Source: CAWICD01 sp052267165
GTDB taxonomy: Bacteria; Vulcanimicrobiota; Vulcanimicrobiia; Vulcanimicrobiales; Vulcanimicrobiaceae
Reading direction: 5' to 3'
Assembly: GCA_052267165.1 (NCBI GenBank)
Contig: JBKQHO010000013.1
Location: forward strand, 124,001 to 188,000
Length of the DNA: 64,000 nt
The position numbers were made by a program, and so were the translations under genes. Below the pieces are notes generated by a model, which was not told the origin of the DNA, ran no database searches, and saw only the letters and a list, made by a program, of their open reading frames with translations. Shown here piece by piece: positions 52,229 to 60,724 of the stretch; position 1 is the first letter of the stretch, and the number at the start of each line of letters is the position of its first letter.

Positions 52229-53065
52229 TCACTCCGGCTTGCGCGCGCTCGAGTAGACCGCACCGTCGGCGCCGTTGAGCGGCTGCGCGGCGTGCGCCGC
52301 TGGCGGAAATGCGTGTGACCGCACTTCGCCTGCGTAAGCCCGGAGCGCCTCCGTCGCGACCTTCCCGAGCTCGGCGTACCGCTTGACGAAGGACGGCGCT
52401 TCGGGGAAGAGGCCGAGCAGGTCGTAGAGGACGAGCACCTGGGCGTCGCAATCCGGGCCGCTGCCGATGCCGATCGTCGGAATCGAGAGCACGTGCGTGA
52501 TCTCGGCCGCGATGCTCGCGTCGACCATCTCGAGCACGACCGCGTAAGCGCCCGCCGCCTCGACCGCGCGGGCGTCGGCTAGCAAGGCGTCGCGGTCGGT
52601 CTTGCGCCGGAAGCCCGCCCCGATGCCCGCGGTCTGCGGCTGCACGCCGATGTGCGCCACCACGGGGATCCCCGCGTTCACGATCGCGGCGATCCTGGGA
52701 GCGACGGTCACGCCGCCTTCGAGCTTGACGCTGCCCGCGCCGCACTTGATCAGCGCGATCGAAGAACGGACGGCATCTTGGTCGCATGCCTCGTAGGATC
52801 CGAACGGCAAATCGGCGATGACGTGGGCGTGCTTGGTGCCGCGAGTGACGGCGGCGGTGTGGCGCTCCATGTCGGTCATCTCGACGCGGGCGGTCGAAGC
52901 GTATCCCAGCACGACGTTGCCGAGCGAGTCGCCGACGAGGATGACGTCGATTCCGGCTTCCTCGGCGCAGCGCGCGAAGGCAGCATCGTAGGCGGTGACG
53001 ACCGGAAACGCCCTCCCCCTGCGGGCCCGGATCGCGGCGGACGTGAGACGGCGCTCGAAAGACAT
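52229..53065 (-). CDS. panB: 3-methyl-2-oxobutanoate hydroxymethyltransferase PanB
   Basis: First committed enzyme of pantothenate synthesis, making ketopantoate from alpha-ketoisovalerate and methylene-THF. 278 residues. TIM-barrel blocks include VVTAYDAAFARCAEEAG, ILVGDSLGNVVLGY (metal-binding Asp), DLPFGSYE, GAGSVKLEGG, PVVAHIGVQPQ, GAYAVVLEMV and IPTIGIGSG. ATG 53065 gives the normal length; the longer frame adds a non-conserved basic stretch. PanC and PanD are not nearby. Confidence 0.93.
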   Translation of the reverse strand: MSFERRLTSAAIRARRGRAFPVVTAYDAAFARCAEEAGIDVILVGDSLGNVVLGYASTARVEMTDMERHTAAVTRGTKHAHVIADLPFGSYEACDQDAVRSSIALIKCGAGSVKLEGGVTVAPRIAAIVNAGIPVVAHIGVQPQTAGIGAGFRRKTDRDALLADARAVEAAGAYAVVLEMVDASIAAEITHVLSIPTIGIGSGPDCDAQVLVLYDLLGLFPEAPSFVKRYAELGKVATEALRAYAGEVRSHAFPPAAHAAQPLNGADGAVYSSARKPE

Positions 53066-53149
53066 GGCCCGCGTACGTACGCCTCCTAGGCTGCGCGAAC
53101 CTCGTGCGCGCAAGGACTGGCAACGCCCTTGCTAGGAGCAGGCGACGCC

Positions 53150-55396
53150 ATGCAATGCCCGCCGCGCCTCCTCCGACTGACCGCTTTAACCGCCGCCCTG
53201 TGTGGCTGCCTTGCTTCGACCGCTCCCGGCCTAAGCGCGCCGGCCCCGTTGCCCGCCCCGCCCTCGCTGCCGCCGGTGCGCCCCGTCGTCGACGACTACT
53301 TCGGCACGACAGTAACCGACCCGTATCGCTACTTCGAAGATCTCAAGGCGCCCGACGTGCAGAGCTTCTTCAAGGGTCAGAACGACTACACGCGAGCGGT
53401 GCTGGACCAGCTCGGCACGCCGCGGCAGCGGCTCTTCCAGCGGATCGCGCAGCTCGACAACGCCGGCGTCTCGGTCTCCGACGTGACCCTCGACGGCGAC
53501 TCGTACTTTTACCAGAAGCGCGAACCGGGCGTGAACTCCGAACGGCTCTACGTGAAGAAGACGGCGCCGGGCTCGGCCGAGCGTTTATTGATCGACCCCG
53601 ACAAGCTCGCGACGTCGGCCGGCAAACACTTCACGATCAACTACTTCGTTCCGTCGCTCGACGCGCGCTACGTGGCGTACGGCATCTCCGAAGGCGGCTC
53701 GGAGAACGCGGAGATCCACGTGCTCGACGTCGCGAGCGGCCGCGACCTGCCCGACACGATCGACCGGGCCCGCTTCGGCGTCGCGAGCTGGCGAACCGAC
53801 GGGCGTTCGTTCTATTACATCCGGCTGCCGAAGTTGCCGCCCGACACGCCGCCGACGGACGCCGAGCTCAAGCCGGTCTGCTACCTGCACGTGCTCGGGC
53901 AGGATCCCGACCGCGACGTCGCGGTCTTCGGCTACGGCGTCAATCCCACGATCTCGTTCGATCCGACGGACGCGCCGGTCGTGGATATCACGCCGGCTTC
54001 TCGCTATGCCATCGGGCTGGTCGAGCACGGCGTCAGCAACGAGCAGACCCTCTACGCCGCGCCCGCCGACACCGTCAATTCGCCGAATACGCCCTGGAAG
54101 AAGATCGTCGACGTCGCCGACGACGTGACCGGCTTCGACCTGCAAGGCTCGACGCTCTATCTGCTCACGCACAAGGACGCACCGGCTTTCAAAGTCGTTG
54201 CGATGCGCATCGATCGGCCGGACGTTGCAAACGCGCAAACGCTCGTGCCGGCGTCGAAAAGCGTCGTTCAACAGGTTGCGGTGGCCAAGGACGGCCTCTA
54301 CGTGCGTTCGCGCGACGGCGGATTCGGCCGCATGGTGCGCTTCCCGCTGGCGGCGGACGGAACACCGGGAGCCACCGCGTCCCCGATCGCGCTTCCGTAC
54401 GATGGCTCGATGGACGAGCTGGTGGCCGATCCGCGCGTGGACGGTGCAACGTTCGGATTGACCGCCTGGACGCGCTCGCTGCTGTATTATCACGTAGCGA
54501 GCGACGGGACCGTCACCGACACGAAGCTCAAACCGCCCGCTCCGGTCGACGCCTCGGGCTACGAGTCGAAGGAAGTCGAGGCGCGCAGCGCTGACGGGAC
54601 GATGGTCCCGCTCTCGCTCGTCTTCAAGCGAGAGCTCGCGCTCGACGGCTCGCATCCCACCTACCTCGAAGGCTACGGCGCCTACGGGTTTACGATCGAG
54701 CCATACTTCTCGACGACGCGCATCGCTTGGATGGAGCGCGGCGGGGTGCACGCGGTTTGCCACGTGCGCGGCGGCGGCTGGTACGGCGAAGGCTGGCACC
54801 AGGCGGGAATGATTAGCACGAAACAGCATTCGATCGACGACTTCATCGCCTGCGCGCACTATCTGATCGACAACCACTACACCTCGGCGCAGCATCTGTC
54901 GGGCTCGGGAACGAGCGCCGGCGGGATCGTGATCGGCGGTGCGGTCACCCAACACCCCGAGTTGTTCGCCGCCGCGATCGACGAAGTCGGCGTCAGCGAC
55001 GCGCTGCGCTCTGAGTTCTCCGAGAACGGCCCGGTCAATATTCCGGAGTTCGGCAGCGTCAAGACGCAGGACGGCTTCAAAGCGCTCTATGCGATGGACG
55101 CGTACCAGCATGTCAAAGACGGAACAACGTATCCCGCGGTCATGCTGGTGACCGGCATCAACGATCCGCGCGTGCCGCCGTGGGAGCTGGCCAAGTTCGC
55201 GGCGCGCTTGGAGACGGCGACCTCGAGCGGCCGGCCGATCCTGTTACGCGTCGACTACGACGCGGGTCACGGATTCTTGGCGGCCTCGCGCGCGCAGACC
55301 GAACAGCTCTTGACCGACGAGTACAGCTTCCTGCTGTGGCAGCTCGGCGATCCGGAGTTCCAAACGATTCCACAGCGGATCAACCGCCGCTCGTAG
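53150..55396 (+). CDS. Prolyl oligopeptidase family serine peptidase, exported
   Basis: 748 residues with a signal peptide ending near APGLSA, a proline-rich spacer, then the S9A start DPYRYFEDLKAPDVQ. The propeller is followed by the hydrolase domain, where the triad is Ser in GTSAGG, Asp in NDPRVPPWE and His in AGHGF. It should cleave proline peptides in the periplasm or outside the cell. ATG 53150 follows AGGAG. The cytosolic relative at 5664-7649 has the more standard GGSNGG serine motif; here the flanking residues differ. Confidence 0.9.
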   Translation: MQCPPRLLRLTALTAALCGCLASTAPGLSAPAPLPAPPSLPPVRPVVDDYFGTTVTDPYRYFEDLKAPDVQSFFKGQNDYTRAVLDQLGTPRQRLFQRIAQLDNAGVSVSDVTLDGDSYFYQKREPGVNSERLYVKKTAPGSAERLLIDPDKLATSAGKHFTINYFVPSLDARYVAYGISEGGSENAEIHVLDVASGRDLPDTIDRARFGVASWRTDGRSFYYIRLPKLPPDTPPTDAELKPVCYLHVLGQDPDRDVAVFGYGVNPTISFDPTDAPVVDITPASRYAIGLVEHGVSNEQTLYAAPADTVNSPNTPWKKIVDVADDVTGFDLQGSTLYLLTHKDAPAFKVVAMRIDRPDVANAQTLVPASKSVVQQVAVAKDGLYVRSRDGGFGRMVRFPLAADGTPGATASPIALPYDGSMDELVADPRVDGATFGLTAWTRSLLYYHVASDGTVTDTKLKPPAPVDASGYESKEVEARSADGTMVPLSLVFKRELALDGSHPTYLEGYGAYGFTIEPYFSTTRIAWMERGGVHAVCHVRGGGWYGEGWHQAGMISTKQHSIDDFIACAHYLIDNHYTSAQHLSGSGTSAGGIVIGGAVTQHPELFAAAIDEVGVSDALRSEFSENGPVNIPEFGSVKTQDGFKALYAMDAYQHVKDGTTYPAVMLVTGINDPRVPPWELAKFAARLETATSSGRPILLRVDYDAGHGFLAASRAQTEQLLTDEYSFLLWQLGDPEFQTIPQRINRRS

Positions 55397-55400
55397 TTTT

Positions 55401-55583
55401 CTAGGGCGTGTCGCAGGCGGGATGACCGCAGGCGCACATCTCTTCTTCTTCGGCCTCGTCGCTTTCGACGCAATAATCGGAGCAGAAGGCGGGCATCGCC
55501 GAATCACCTCGACGAGGTTCGAGCGTCGCGGTGACCATGCACTGACACTTGGGAAGAGCGCAGGCAATTCGTTCGGTTGCCAT
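55401..55583 (-). CDS. Metallothionein-like cysteine-rich protein
   Basis: 60 residues with eight cysteines at 8, 13, 15, 34, 38, 50, 52 and 57 and a histidine at 54. The order CxC, then a pair spaced by three residues (FCSDYC), then CACGHPAC closely follows cyanobacterial SmtA-type metallothioneins (PF02069), including the CSxxC after the central loop. An acidic stretch (EAEEEE) precedes the last cluster. It probably binds zinc or copper in the cytosol. The ATG 55583 start is clear. Confidence 0.7.
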   Translation of the reverse strand: MATERIACALPKCQCMVTATLEPRRGDSAMPAFCSDYCVESDEAEEEEMCACGHPACDTP

Positions 55584-55658
55584 TGGTGAAAGGCTTCGAT
55601 AACGACCGGCGACCTACTCTTTCGCGGAGCCGCCGAAGGAGGCGCCTCCTGCTCGCCT

Positions 55659-56162
55659 TCAGGCGTCGCGCCGTGCCGCCGCGAGCCCGAGCTGCAGGAT
55701 GCCGAACAGCAGCGCCGTGCCCCACACCCGGGTCGAGCGTTTGTGAAGCGCCCGGTACTCGAGACGCTTGGGATCGTCCTCGGCCGCGTCTTTGAGGGAG
55801 CCCATCGCGTTCTTCACTTCGGCCATCGCGGGGATGATATTCGTTTCATGGTAGGCGATCAGCACGAGCACCGCAGCGCCTGCGAGGGCGCGGAGCGCGT
55901 CGTAGGTGCGGTTCTCGCCGTCGAGCGCCGCGCGCGCCAGCGCAGCCCCGCCCGCCATGCCGCCGGCTACATAAGTCGACACCGCCAGCCGGTGCAGCGT
56001 CCGGCCCGTCAGCTCCGCGATCGTGTCGCGGTCCGTCAGCACCTTGAACGCGAGCGGAACGTCGATCGCTGCGAATCCCACGCTCGCCCCTGTCCAAAGC
56101 GCCGTCGCCCCGATCTCGAGCACGCCGAGCGTCTTGTCCAGCGTCTTATCAACTGCAGCCAT
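55659..56162 (-). CDS. DUF4149-like membrane protein
   Basis: 167 residues with four hydrophobic segments and the late block YRALHKRSTRVWGTALLFGILQL, which fits DUF4149/TMEM205-like proteins. FKVLTDRDTIAELTGRTLHRL is the matching first-half block. The function of the family is unknown. ATG 56162 is the natural start. Confidence 0.72.
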   Translation of the reverse strand: MAAVDKTLDKTLGVLEIGATALWTGASVGFAAIDVPLAFKVLTDRDTIAELTGRTLHRLAVSTYVAGGMAGGAALARAALDGENRTYDALRALAGAAVLVLIAYHETNIIPAMAEVKNAMGSLKDAAEDDPKRLEYRALHKRSTRVWGTALLFGILQLGLAAARRDA

Positions 56163-56238
56163 GCCGCGTGCTTCGTGCCGCGGGCAGGAGCCGCCTCGCT
56201 CCTGAAGCGCAGGGTCTTGCTCGGACGGCGCTAACGCT

Positions 56239-56439
56239 TTAGTGAAACGGAATCAACATCGCCACCATCACGACAACGATGGCAACGGCAGCGACCTGCG
56301 CGAGATGTACCCAGTACTGCTTTGCGATCTCATCGCCGCGAACGTGGTGCAAGAACTCTACAAGACCGGGAGCAGCGGCAGCCGACGCCTCGCGGATCGG
56401 TGCCTCTAATGACGTCGGCAGGCAAGGAACGATCGGCAT
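56239..56439 (-). CDS. Hypothetical tail-anchored small membrane protein
   Basis: 66 residues ending in a single membrane helix (VAAVAIVVVMVAMLIPFH), a tail-anchor layout. The soluble part contains GLVEFLHHVRGDEIAKQYW. The frame is open further upstream to 56688, but that stretch has no coding character. ATG 56439 has GGAG directly before it. No family is recognised. Confidence 0.4.
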   Translation of the reverse strand: MPIVPCLPTSLEAPIREASAAAAPGLVEFLHHVRGDEIAKQYWVHLAQVAAVAIVVVMVAMLIPFH

Positions 56440-57670
56440 CTCCAGCACGACTCCGGAACCATACGGGGCCACACGTTCCCAAAACGTTTCACGAACGTGC
56501 CCGAACGAGGAGATGTTGGAACCGGGGTGTGGAGCGGAATTGAGCACCGACGTTTCCCTATAAATGAAACGGAATTGTAAGGCTGACAATCGTGTATTAG
56601 CACTATCGTCAGCCAGTATTTGTTGCTTGGAGCAGCGCATAGTTCCCGCGATGGAGACTAGGCCGAAGGGCCCTAAATTACCGGACAACCGGGCATGCCC
56701 ACCCTGAAATCGTGTGGGTTTGTTAAGGGCTCGTAATACGTAGGCCGCCCCGGCGAGAGAGAGCCACTCGCTCGATGAAGAGAAGCCTCCGTGTCCGTGC
56801 TCTTATTGCGCCGCGACCTTTATTAATAACGCGTGCAGAGCCCTCATCCGGAAACATGCCGCGCGCGACCATTGCTGCAAAAGCTCGCCGTCTAATGGTT
56901 AGGCCGGATTAGACCTAAGCAAACCGAAAGCGGCGATGCCGCCGACGATTGGCGCGTCTACGGCGTTCCGCCGGCCCCCGAAGGCGTCGATTACGACCGA
57001 CGCCCATGCTCGTGCCCGATGTGAAGTCGAAGGGGCGAGCCCTTACGGAACCCGCCCCTTCCGAGAATCGACTCGGGTCGACCTCGCCACACCTTACCTA
57101 CCTACCGCACCGTGCCATGCCCACCGTCGCCGAAGCGCCGGATCACGCCGATGATAGCGCGCAAACAGCGCGCTCGCAATCCCGCAAAGTGAGTGTTGTT
57201 TGTTTAATGCCAGAGGTTCGCTGCGGTCGCGATGTCGCACTCTCGAGCAAAGAGGTCGGTCAACCAATTCACCATCCGCTGTGCTCCTGCTTCGATCGGA
57301 TGCTCCCTGTAGACGAACAACGTCTCCGGTCGAGACGCGACGCCGTCTCGTACCATCGCCGAAAGCGCTTCCAGCGAGCGCGCCCGGCGACCTCGCATTT
57401 CTTACGCGAAGACGCGAGAGGACCGCGCTCCCTATTTAGTGATGCGATGGAAGACAGAGGTCCCGAATCGCGGGAATCACGAGAAAAATCTTCAGCCCGA
57501 CCAAGACCGTTGTGAGAGCGATGAGCCAACGCGTCAAGACTTCGTTGCTGCGGCGAAGTCGCGTCAACGGCGTTCCAATGGGTGTCCACGATTGGCCCCC
57601 TTTCCGAATGTTGCTCGAAATGTTGCACGAGATCGCGCAGAGCCCCGTGGGTTGGGCCTCCGCGGCGCGT
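56440..57670. other. Gene-poor region with apparent remnants, left of tRNA-Sec
   Basis: About 1.2 kb, AT-richer than its surroundings, with no intact gene. It contains a LysR-like C-terminal fragment (57204-57398) and, near 57436-57590 on the minus strand, a short peptide with a membrane helix (WLIALTTVLVGLKIFLVIPAI) that could be read from GTG only with a frameshift. A plus-strand stretch near 56922-57020 also reads like a protein end without a start. It looks like decayed sequence next to an integration hot spot. Confidence 0.45.
57204..57398 (-). pseudogene. Fragment resembling the C-terminus of a LysR-type regulator
   Basis: 64 residues; LFVYREHPIEAGAQRMVNWL followed by TDLFARE resembles the end of a LysR/GcvA-type effector domain. 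The frame begins right after an in-frame TAA and there is no DNA-binding part upstream. The match is weak and by eye; a stand-alone small protein is the alternative. Confidence 0.3.
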
Positions 57671-57764
57671 TGGCGGGAAAGTGTAGGAATCGAACCTACC
57701 AGCCCCCTTACGAAGGCCTCAGCGGTTTTGAAGACCGAGCGGACCACCAGATCCGTACTCTCCC
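57671..57764 (-). tRNA. selC: tRNA-Sec (selenocysteine, anticodon UCA)
   Basis: The minus strand folds as a 94-base tRNA with the marks of selenocysteine tRNA. The acceptor stem has 8 bp (GGGAGAGT with ACTTTCCC, one G-U pair), the D stem is 6 bp (CGGATC/GGTCCG), the anticodon loop is CTTCAAA (anticodon TCA), there is a long variable arm, and the T arm is GTAGG-TTCGATT-CCTAC. GCCA follows, so CCA is encoded. It reads UGA as selenocysteine. It lies directly beside the integrase gene and marks the left edge of the mobile element. Confidence 0.92.
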
Positions 57765-57840
57765 ATGCGCGGGGAAAGCCTTGTGCCGTAACGGTTTGCG
57801 GCGCACCGCCGATCGCGCTCGGTCGTTGGCATCCGCGTTT

Positions 57841-57859
57841 GGTCACCTTTAGGTCACCT
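57841..57859. repeat. Paired GGTCACCT boxes between integrase and tRNA-Sec
   Basis: GGTCACCT occurs at 57841-57848 and 57852-57859, 11 bp apart (one helical turn), between the integrase stop and the tRNA. Short direct repeats of this form near the end of an element are typical arm-type integrase or excisionase binding sites. The role is inferred from place. Confidence 0.4.
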
Positions 57860-57880
57860 CGACCATTTCGAACGGTACGC

Positions 57881-59119
57881 CTACGCCGTCGCGGAGCCTG
57901 CCGCCGGCAGCAGGAGAACGGCGTCGAGACGCTGCGCCGCCTCGGACTGAAGCGTCGGCGTCACGTGGCTGTAGAGGTCCATCGTGACGCTCACGGAGCT
58001 GTGGCCGAGAACCTCTTGCACGATCTTCGGATGGACGCCCTGGGCGAGCATCATGCTCGCGCACGTGTGCCTCAAGGAATGGAACGTGATCTCGGCCGGC
58101 CGGCGCGCCTTGGGCTCTTTGGGCGCGTCGGCGATCGGCCGGCGACCGGCACGCGTCGTCGCTCGTTTGCGCGCTGGCAGAGGAACGATCCCACACCTGC
58201 GCGCGAGGTCGCGAAAGCCGTCCGTCACCATGTGCGGGCGCCACGGCCCGCCCTCTTCGCCAGGAAAGACGTAGCTTGATCCGGCGATGCTACCGATGCC
58301 GCGCGACTGGGCCGCCGATAGGCGATGCCTTCGAAGCGTCTCGATCGCGCCCGCCGTCAGCACGACGACGCGCGACTTGCCGCTCTTGGGCGACTTCTCT
58401 GCCACGCCGGCTCGCGTTTGCTCAAGCGATCGCCGGATGGAGATGGTGCCGCGCGCGAGGTCTACATCGTCCCACTTCAAGCCGCACAACTCGCCGCGGC
58501 GCGCGCCGGTCGCGAGCGCGAGTGCAATCAGCGAAGAGAATCGCGTGCCCTCTGCGACCGCGAATATGCGCGCTATCTCATCGGTCGTGAGGAACCGCAT
58601 CTCGCGACGCGCCGCCTTCGGCTTGTCGGCGATCGCCGCGACGTTCTGCCGAACACGGCCCTCCCGCAGCGCTTGCGCCAAAACCCGGTGCAGCAGCCGA
58701 TGATGGTGGATCACGGTCTGGCCGGCGAGGCCGCTCTCTCGCCACGCGGCGTACGCCTTCGAGAGGTGCTGCGCCGTGAGTCGCTGCAGCACGACATCGC
58801 CGAGCGCTGGAATGATGTGGACGCGCGCCATGCCCTCGAAGCGCTCCCAGGTCTTCCCCGCGAAGGACGGCTTCGAGCTTTCCAGCCAGCCGGCTAGATA
58901 CTGGCCGAGCGTCGTGCGATCCGGCGCAACGAACGTGCCGTTTCCGATCGCGGCCAGCTCGGCGATGAGTGCCTTCTCCGCGTCTTTCTTGTTGCCTACG
59001 AACGAGAAGCGGCGCTGCCGCCGCGCGCCGTCGCTCCCACGCGACAGCGGCAGGACGGCCGTCCATACGTCCCTGCCGTTCTTGGCGCCGCGCTTCTTGA
59101 GGCGCGAATCGGTTTTCAT
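57881..59119 (-). CDS. Tyrosine recombinase/integrase
   Basis: 412 residues. An N-terminal arm-binding part is followed by a SAM-like core-binding domain (TLGQYLAGWLESSKPSF) and the catalytic domain. Active-site residues are Arg207 (TGARRGEL), the HxxR pair His347/Arg350 (FHSLRHTCAS), His373 (LGHSSVSVT) and nucleophile Tyr383. An insertion around residues 313-342 (basic, KRATTRAGRR) precedes the HxxR motif. ATG 59119 overlaps the regulator stop (ATGA). It drives site-specific integration, most likely at the neighbouring selC. Confidence 0.93.
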   Translation of the reverse strand: MKTDSRLKKRGAKNGRDVWTAVLPLSRGSDGARRQRRFSFVGNKKDAEKALIAELAAIGNGTFVAPDRTTLGQYLAGWLESSKPSFAGKTWERFEGMARVHIIPALGDVVLQRLTAQHLSKAYAAWRESGLAGQTVIHHHRLLHRVLAQALREGRVRQNVAAIADKPKAARREMRFLTTDEIARIFAVAEGTRFSSLIALALATGARRGELCGLKWDDVDLARGTISIRRSLEQTRAGVAEKSPKSGKSRVVVLTAGAIETLRRHRLSAAQSRGIGSIAGSSYVFPGEEGGPWRPHMVTDGFRDLARRCGIVPLPARKRATTRAGRRPIADAPKEPKARRPAEITFHSLRHTCASMMLAQGVHPKIVQEVLGHSSVSVTMDLYSHVTPTLQSEAAQRLDAVLLLPAAGSATA

Positions 59120-59901
59120 CGGTTTAGTCCTCCGGTTTTTGATAAATTGAACTCTGGATCGTAGCGAGCATCGCTCCTGATTCCGTGCAAGTGCATATCC
59201 ATCGCAGGGGTGTGCTCGCCTCGGTTTATCAGCGTCTGCCGATAGTGGCCGATGAGCGCATCGCGATCGGCATTGGTGATAAAGCCGGACAGCATGAGGT
59301 GCAGGTCCATTAGCGCCGTCTCGGCGGTTCGGATAAGAAAGGGTTGCGCGTCGACCTCGCTTTGCTCCATGAGGGAAACGAGAGTCGCGCACGCGTCGTA
59401 AGGCTCGGCGACCCCGAGCTGCGCGTTCACCGCGGCGCGAGTTTGCCGAAGGTAGCCTTCAATGATGACGTGAGCAGGCAGTCGCTCGACCAGGATCGAC
59501 CATAACTCGTCGTACTTGTCGCTCCGTATGCGCGTCGCGCTCGCGGCGTAGAGATCGCGAAAGCCGGAGATACAAACGTCAACATCCTCCGACTCGAAGT
59601 GAGCGCGGTTCGCGAGCAATCGCAGGTACAGGTTGGGCACGTCTAGCGCCTTAGCGCACTCGGCGGCGGTGCCGCTTCGCGTTTTGCGCCGCTCGTTTAT
59701 CGCGCGACTCACCACGGAGTGATTCCGACCCATGCGCTGCGCCAACTCGCGAAGCGAGTATCCCCGCTCGCGAGCGATCCGCTTCACCTCGGCTGCAAAC
59801 AGCGAGTCGCCCTTTGCGGGCGCCAAGCCATCGTTCCGCCGCCGCCGGGGCGGCTTCTTCCGGTCGAACACAAATGACACCGTTTTGCTCCGGGATGGCA
59901 C
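59116..59901 (-). CDS. XRE-type regulator with long C-terminal domain
   Basis: 261 residues. After a basic start, a helix-turn-helix is visible in AAEVKRIARERGYSLRELAQR and MGRNHSVVSRAINERRK. The remaining ~170 residues are helical and of unknown fold. It is coupled to the integrase gene downstream, so it probably controls integrase expression, as phage repressors do. GTG 59901 start; the divergent small XRE gene begins only 26 bases away. Confidence 0.78.
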   Translation of the reverse strand: MPSRSKTVSFVFDRKKPPRRRRNDGLAPAKGDSLFAAEVKRIARERGYSLRELAQRMGRNHSVVSRAINERRKTRSGTAAECAKALDVPNLYLRLLANRAHFESEDVDVCISGFRDLYAASATRIRSDKYDELWSILVERLPAHVIIEGYLRQTRAAVNAQLGVAEPYDACATLVSLMEQSEVDAQPFLIRTAETALMDLHLMLSGFITNADRDALIGHYRQTLINRGEHTPAMDMHLHGIRSDARYDPEFNLSKTGGLNR

Positions 59902-59927
59902 CGTCCTGCGTGCAGAATGGCAAGCCC

Positions 59928-60176
59928 ATGCGAGTTATCCTGAAAAGCGACGCACTACGCGCGCTGGCTGCGCGACGAGGCCAGACCCTTCGTGAAGTCG
60001 GGCAAGGAGCAGGTCTCAGCCCCTCCCACCTGAGCCGCGCGCTCGCAGGCCAAATCGAGCTTGGCCCCCGCAAGCGTCGCGATCTCCTAACTGCTCTCGA
60101 CGTGGGCTTCGACGCGATCTTCGAGATTGAGCCTACTCGCGAATCGGCTCTTCACGCCGCATCGGGCGCGGCATGA
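59928..60176 (+). CDS. Small XRE-family DNA-binding protein (Cro-like)
   Basis: 82 residues with a single helix-turn-helix: LKSDALRALAARRGQTLREV, then GAGLSPSHLSRALAGQIELG. Size and divergent placement opposite a larger XRE regulator resemble a Cro/repressor switch. ATG 59928 is the likely start, with GTG 59910 possible. Its stop overlaps the next start (ATGA). Confidence 0.72.
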   Translation: MRVILKSDALRALAARRGQTLREVGQGAGLSPSHLSRALAGQIELGPRKRRDLLTALDVGFDAIFEIEPTRESALHAASGAA

Positions 60177-60385
60177 ACGCGGCTGAATCGGGCGGCGACC
60201 GGCTGATCACCGTCTCGGAAGTTTGCGGTCGGCTTGGACTGGGCCGAACGAAGGTGTCCGAGTTGCTTCTGCGTGGCGCGATCGCTTCCGCAAAAATTGA
60301 CGGTCGGCGCCTGGTGAGCAGCGCGAGCCTCGACCAGTTTATCCAAGCCGCCCTCGCGGCGGACGCGGCGCTACGCGCGCCCTGA
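60173..60385 (+). CDS. Excisionase-like helix-turn-helix protein
   Basis: 70 residues with a MerR/excisionase-type winged helix: LITVSEVCGRLGLGRTKVSEL, then LLRGAIASAKIDGRRLVSS. This is the typical form of element-encoded Xis or helix_turn_helix_17 proteins. It is coupled to the preceding small regulator. It probably directs integrase toward excision or acts as a regulator of transfer genes. Confidence 0.78.
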   Translation: MNAAESGGDRLITVSEVCGRLGLGRTKVSELLLRGAIASAKIDGRRLVSSASLDQFIQAALAADAALRAP

Positions 60386-60486
60386 ACGCGAGAAGCGCCG
60401 GGTTTCCCCGACGCCTCTCAATCCTCGACCCTATACCTCGCGCGGCCCGACCAAAAGCCGCGTTCCAAACCAGGAGCCTTTCAGAC

Positions 60487-60678
60487 GTGACACCGTTTGC
60501 CCGGCGCGACCGGGAACCCTCCACGAAAACCGAGCCGACTCCGCTGCGACGCGCCGCTCTCAAGACGGCGTGCGCGATCCTTTGGTTGAGCGAGAGCTTC
60601 ATCGAGGACGAGACGATGCTCAATCGCCTACGTGCCGTCGAAATGCTCGAGCAACAGCTCGAGGACGAAGTCGCATGA
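60487..60678 (+). CDS. Small hypothetical element protein
   Basis: 63 residues, helical and charged, with no recognised family (LRRAALKTACAILWLSESFI, then acidic MLEQQLEDE). GTG 60487 has AGGAG about ten bases upstream. It lies between the excisionase-like gene and the replication gene and probably belongs to the same transcript. Confidence 0.5.
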   Translation: MTPFARRDREPSTKTEPTPLRRAALKTACAILWLSESFIEDETMLNRLRAVEMLEQQLEDEVA

Positions 60679-60724
60679 GCGGGCGGCTCGCGGTTGCACG
60701 TTCGCTGGGGCCAGACGGGGCCGC

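Noticed and set aside
53585..55111. 508-codon open frame opposite the exported peptidase
   Set aside because: No recognisable domain; the plus-strand peptidase has an intact catalytic triad.
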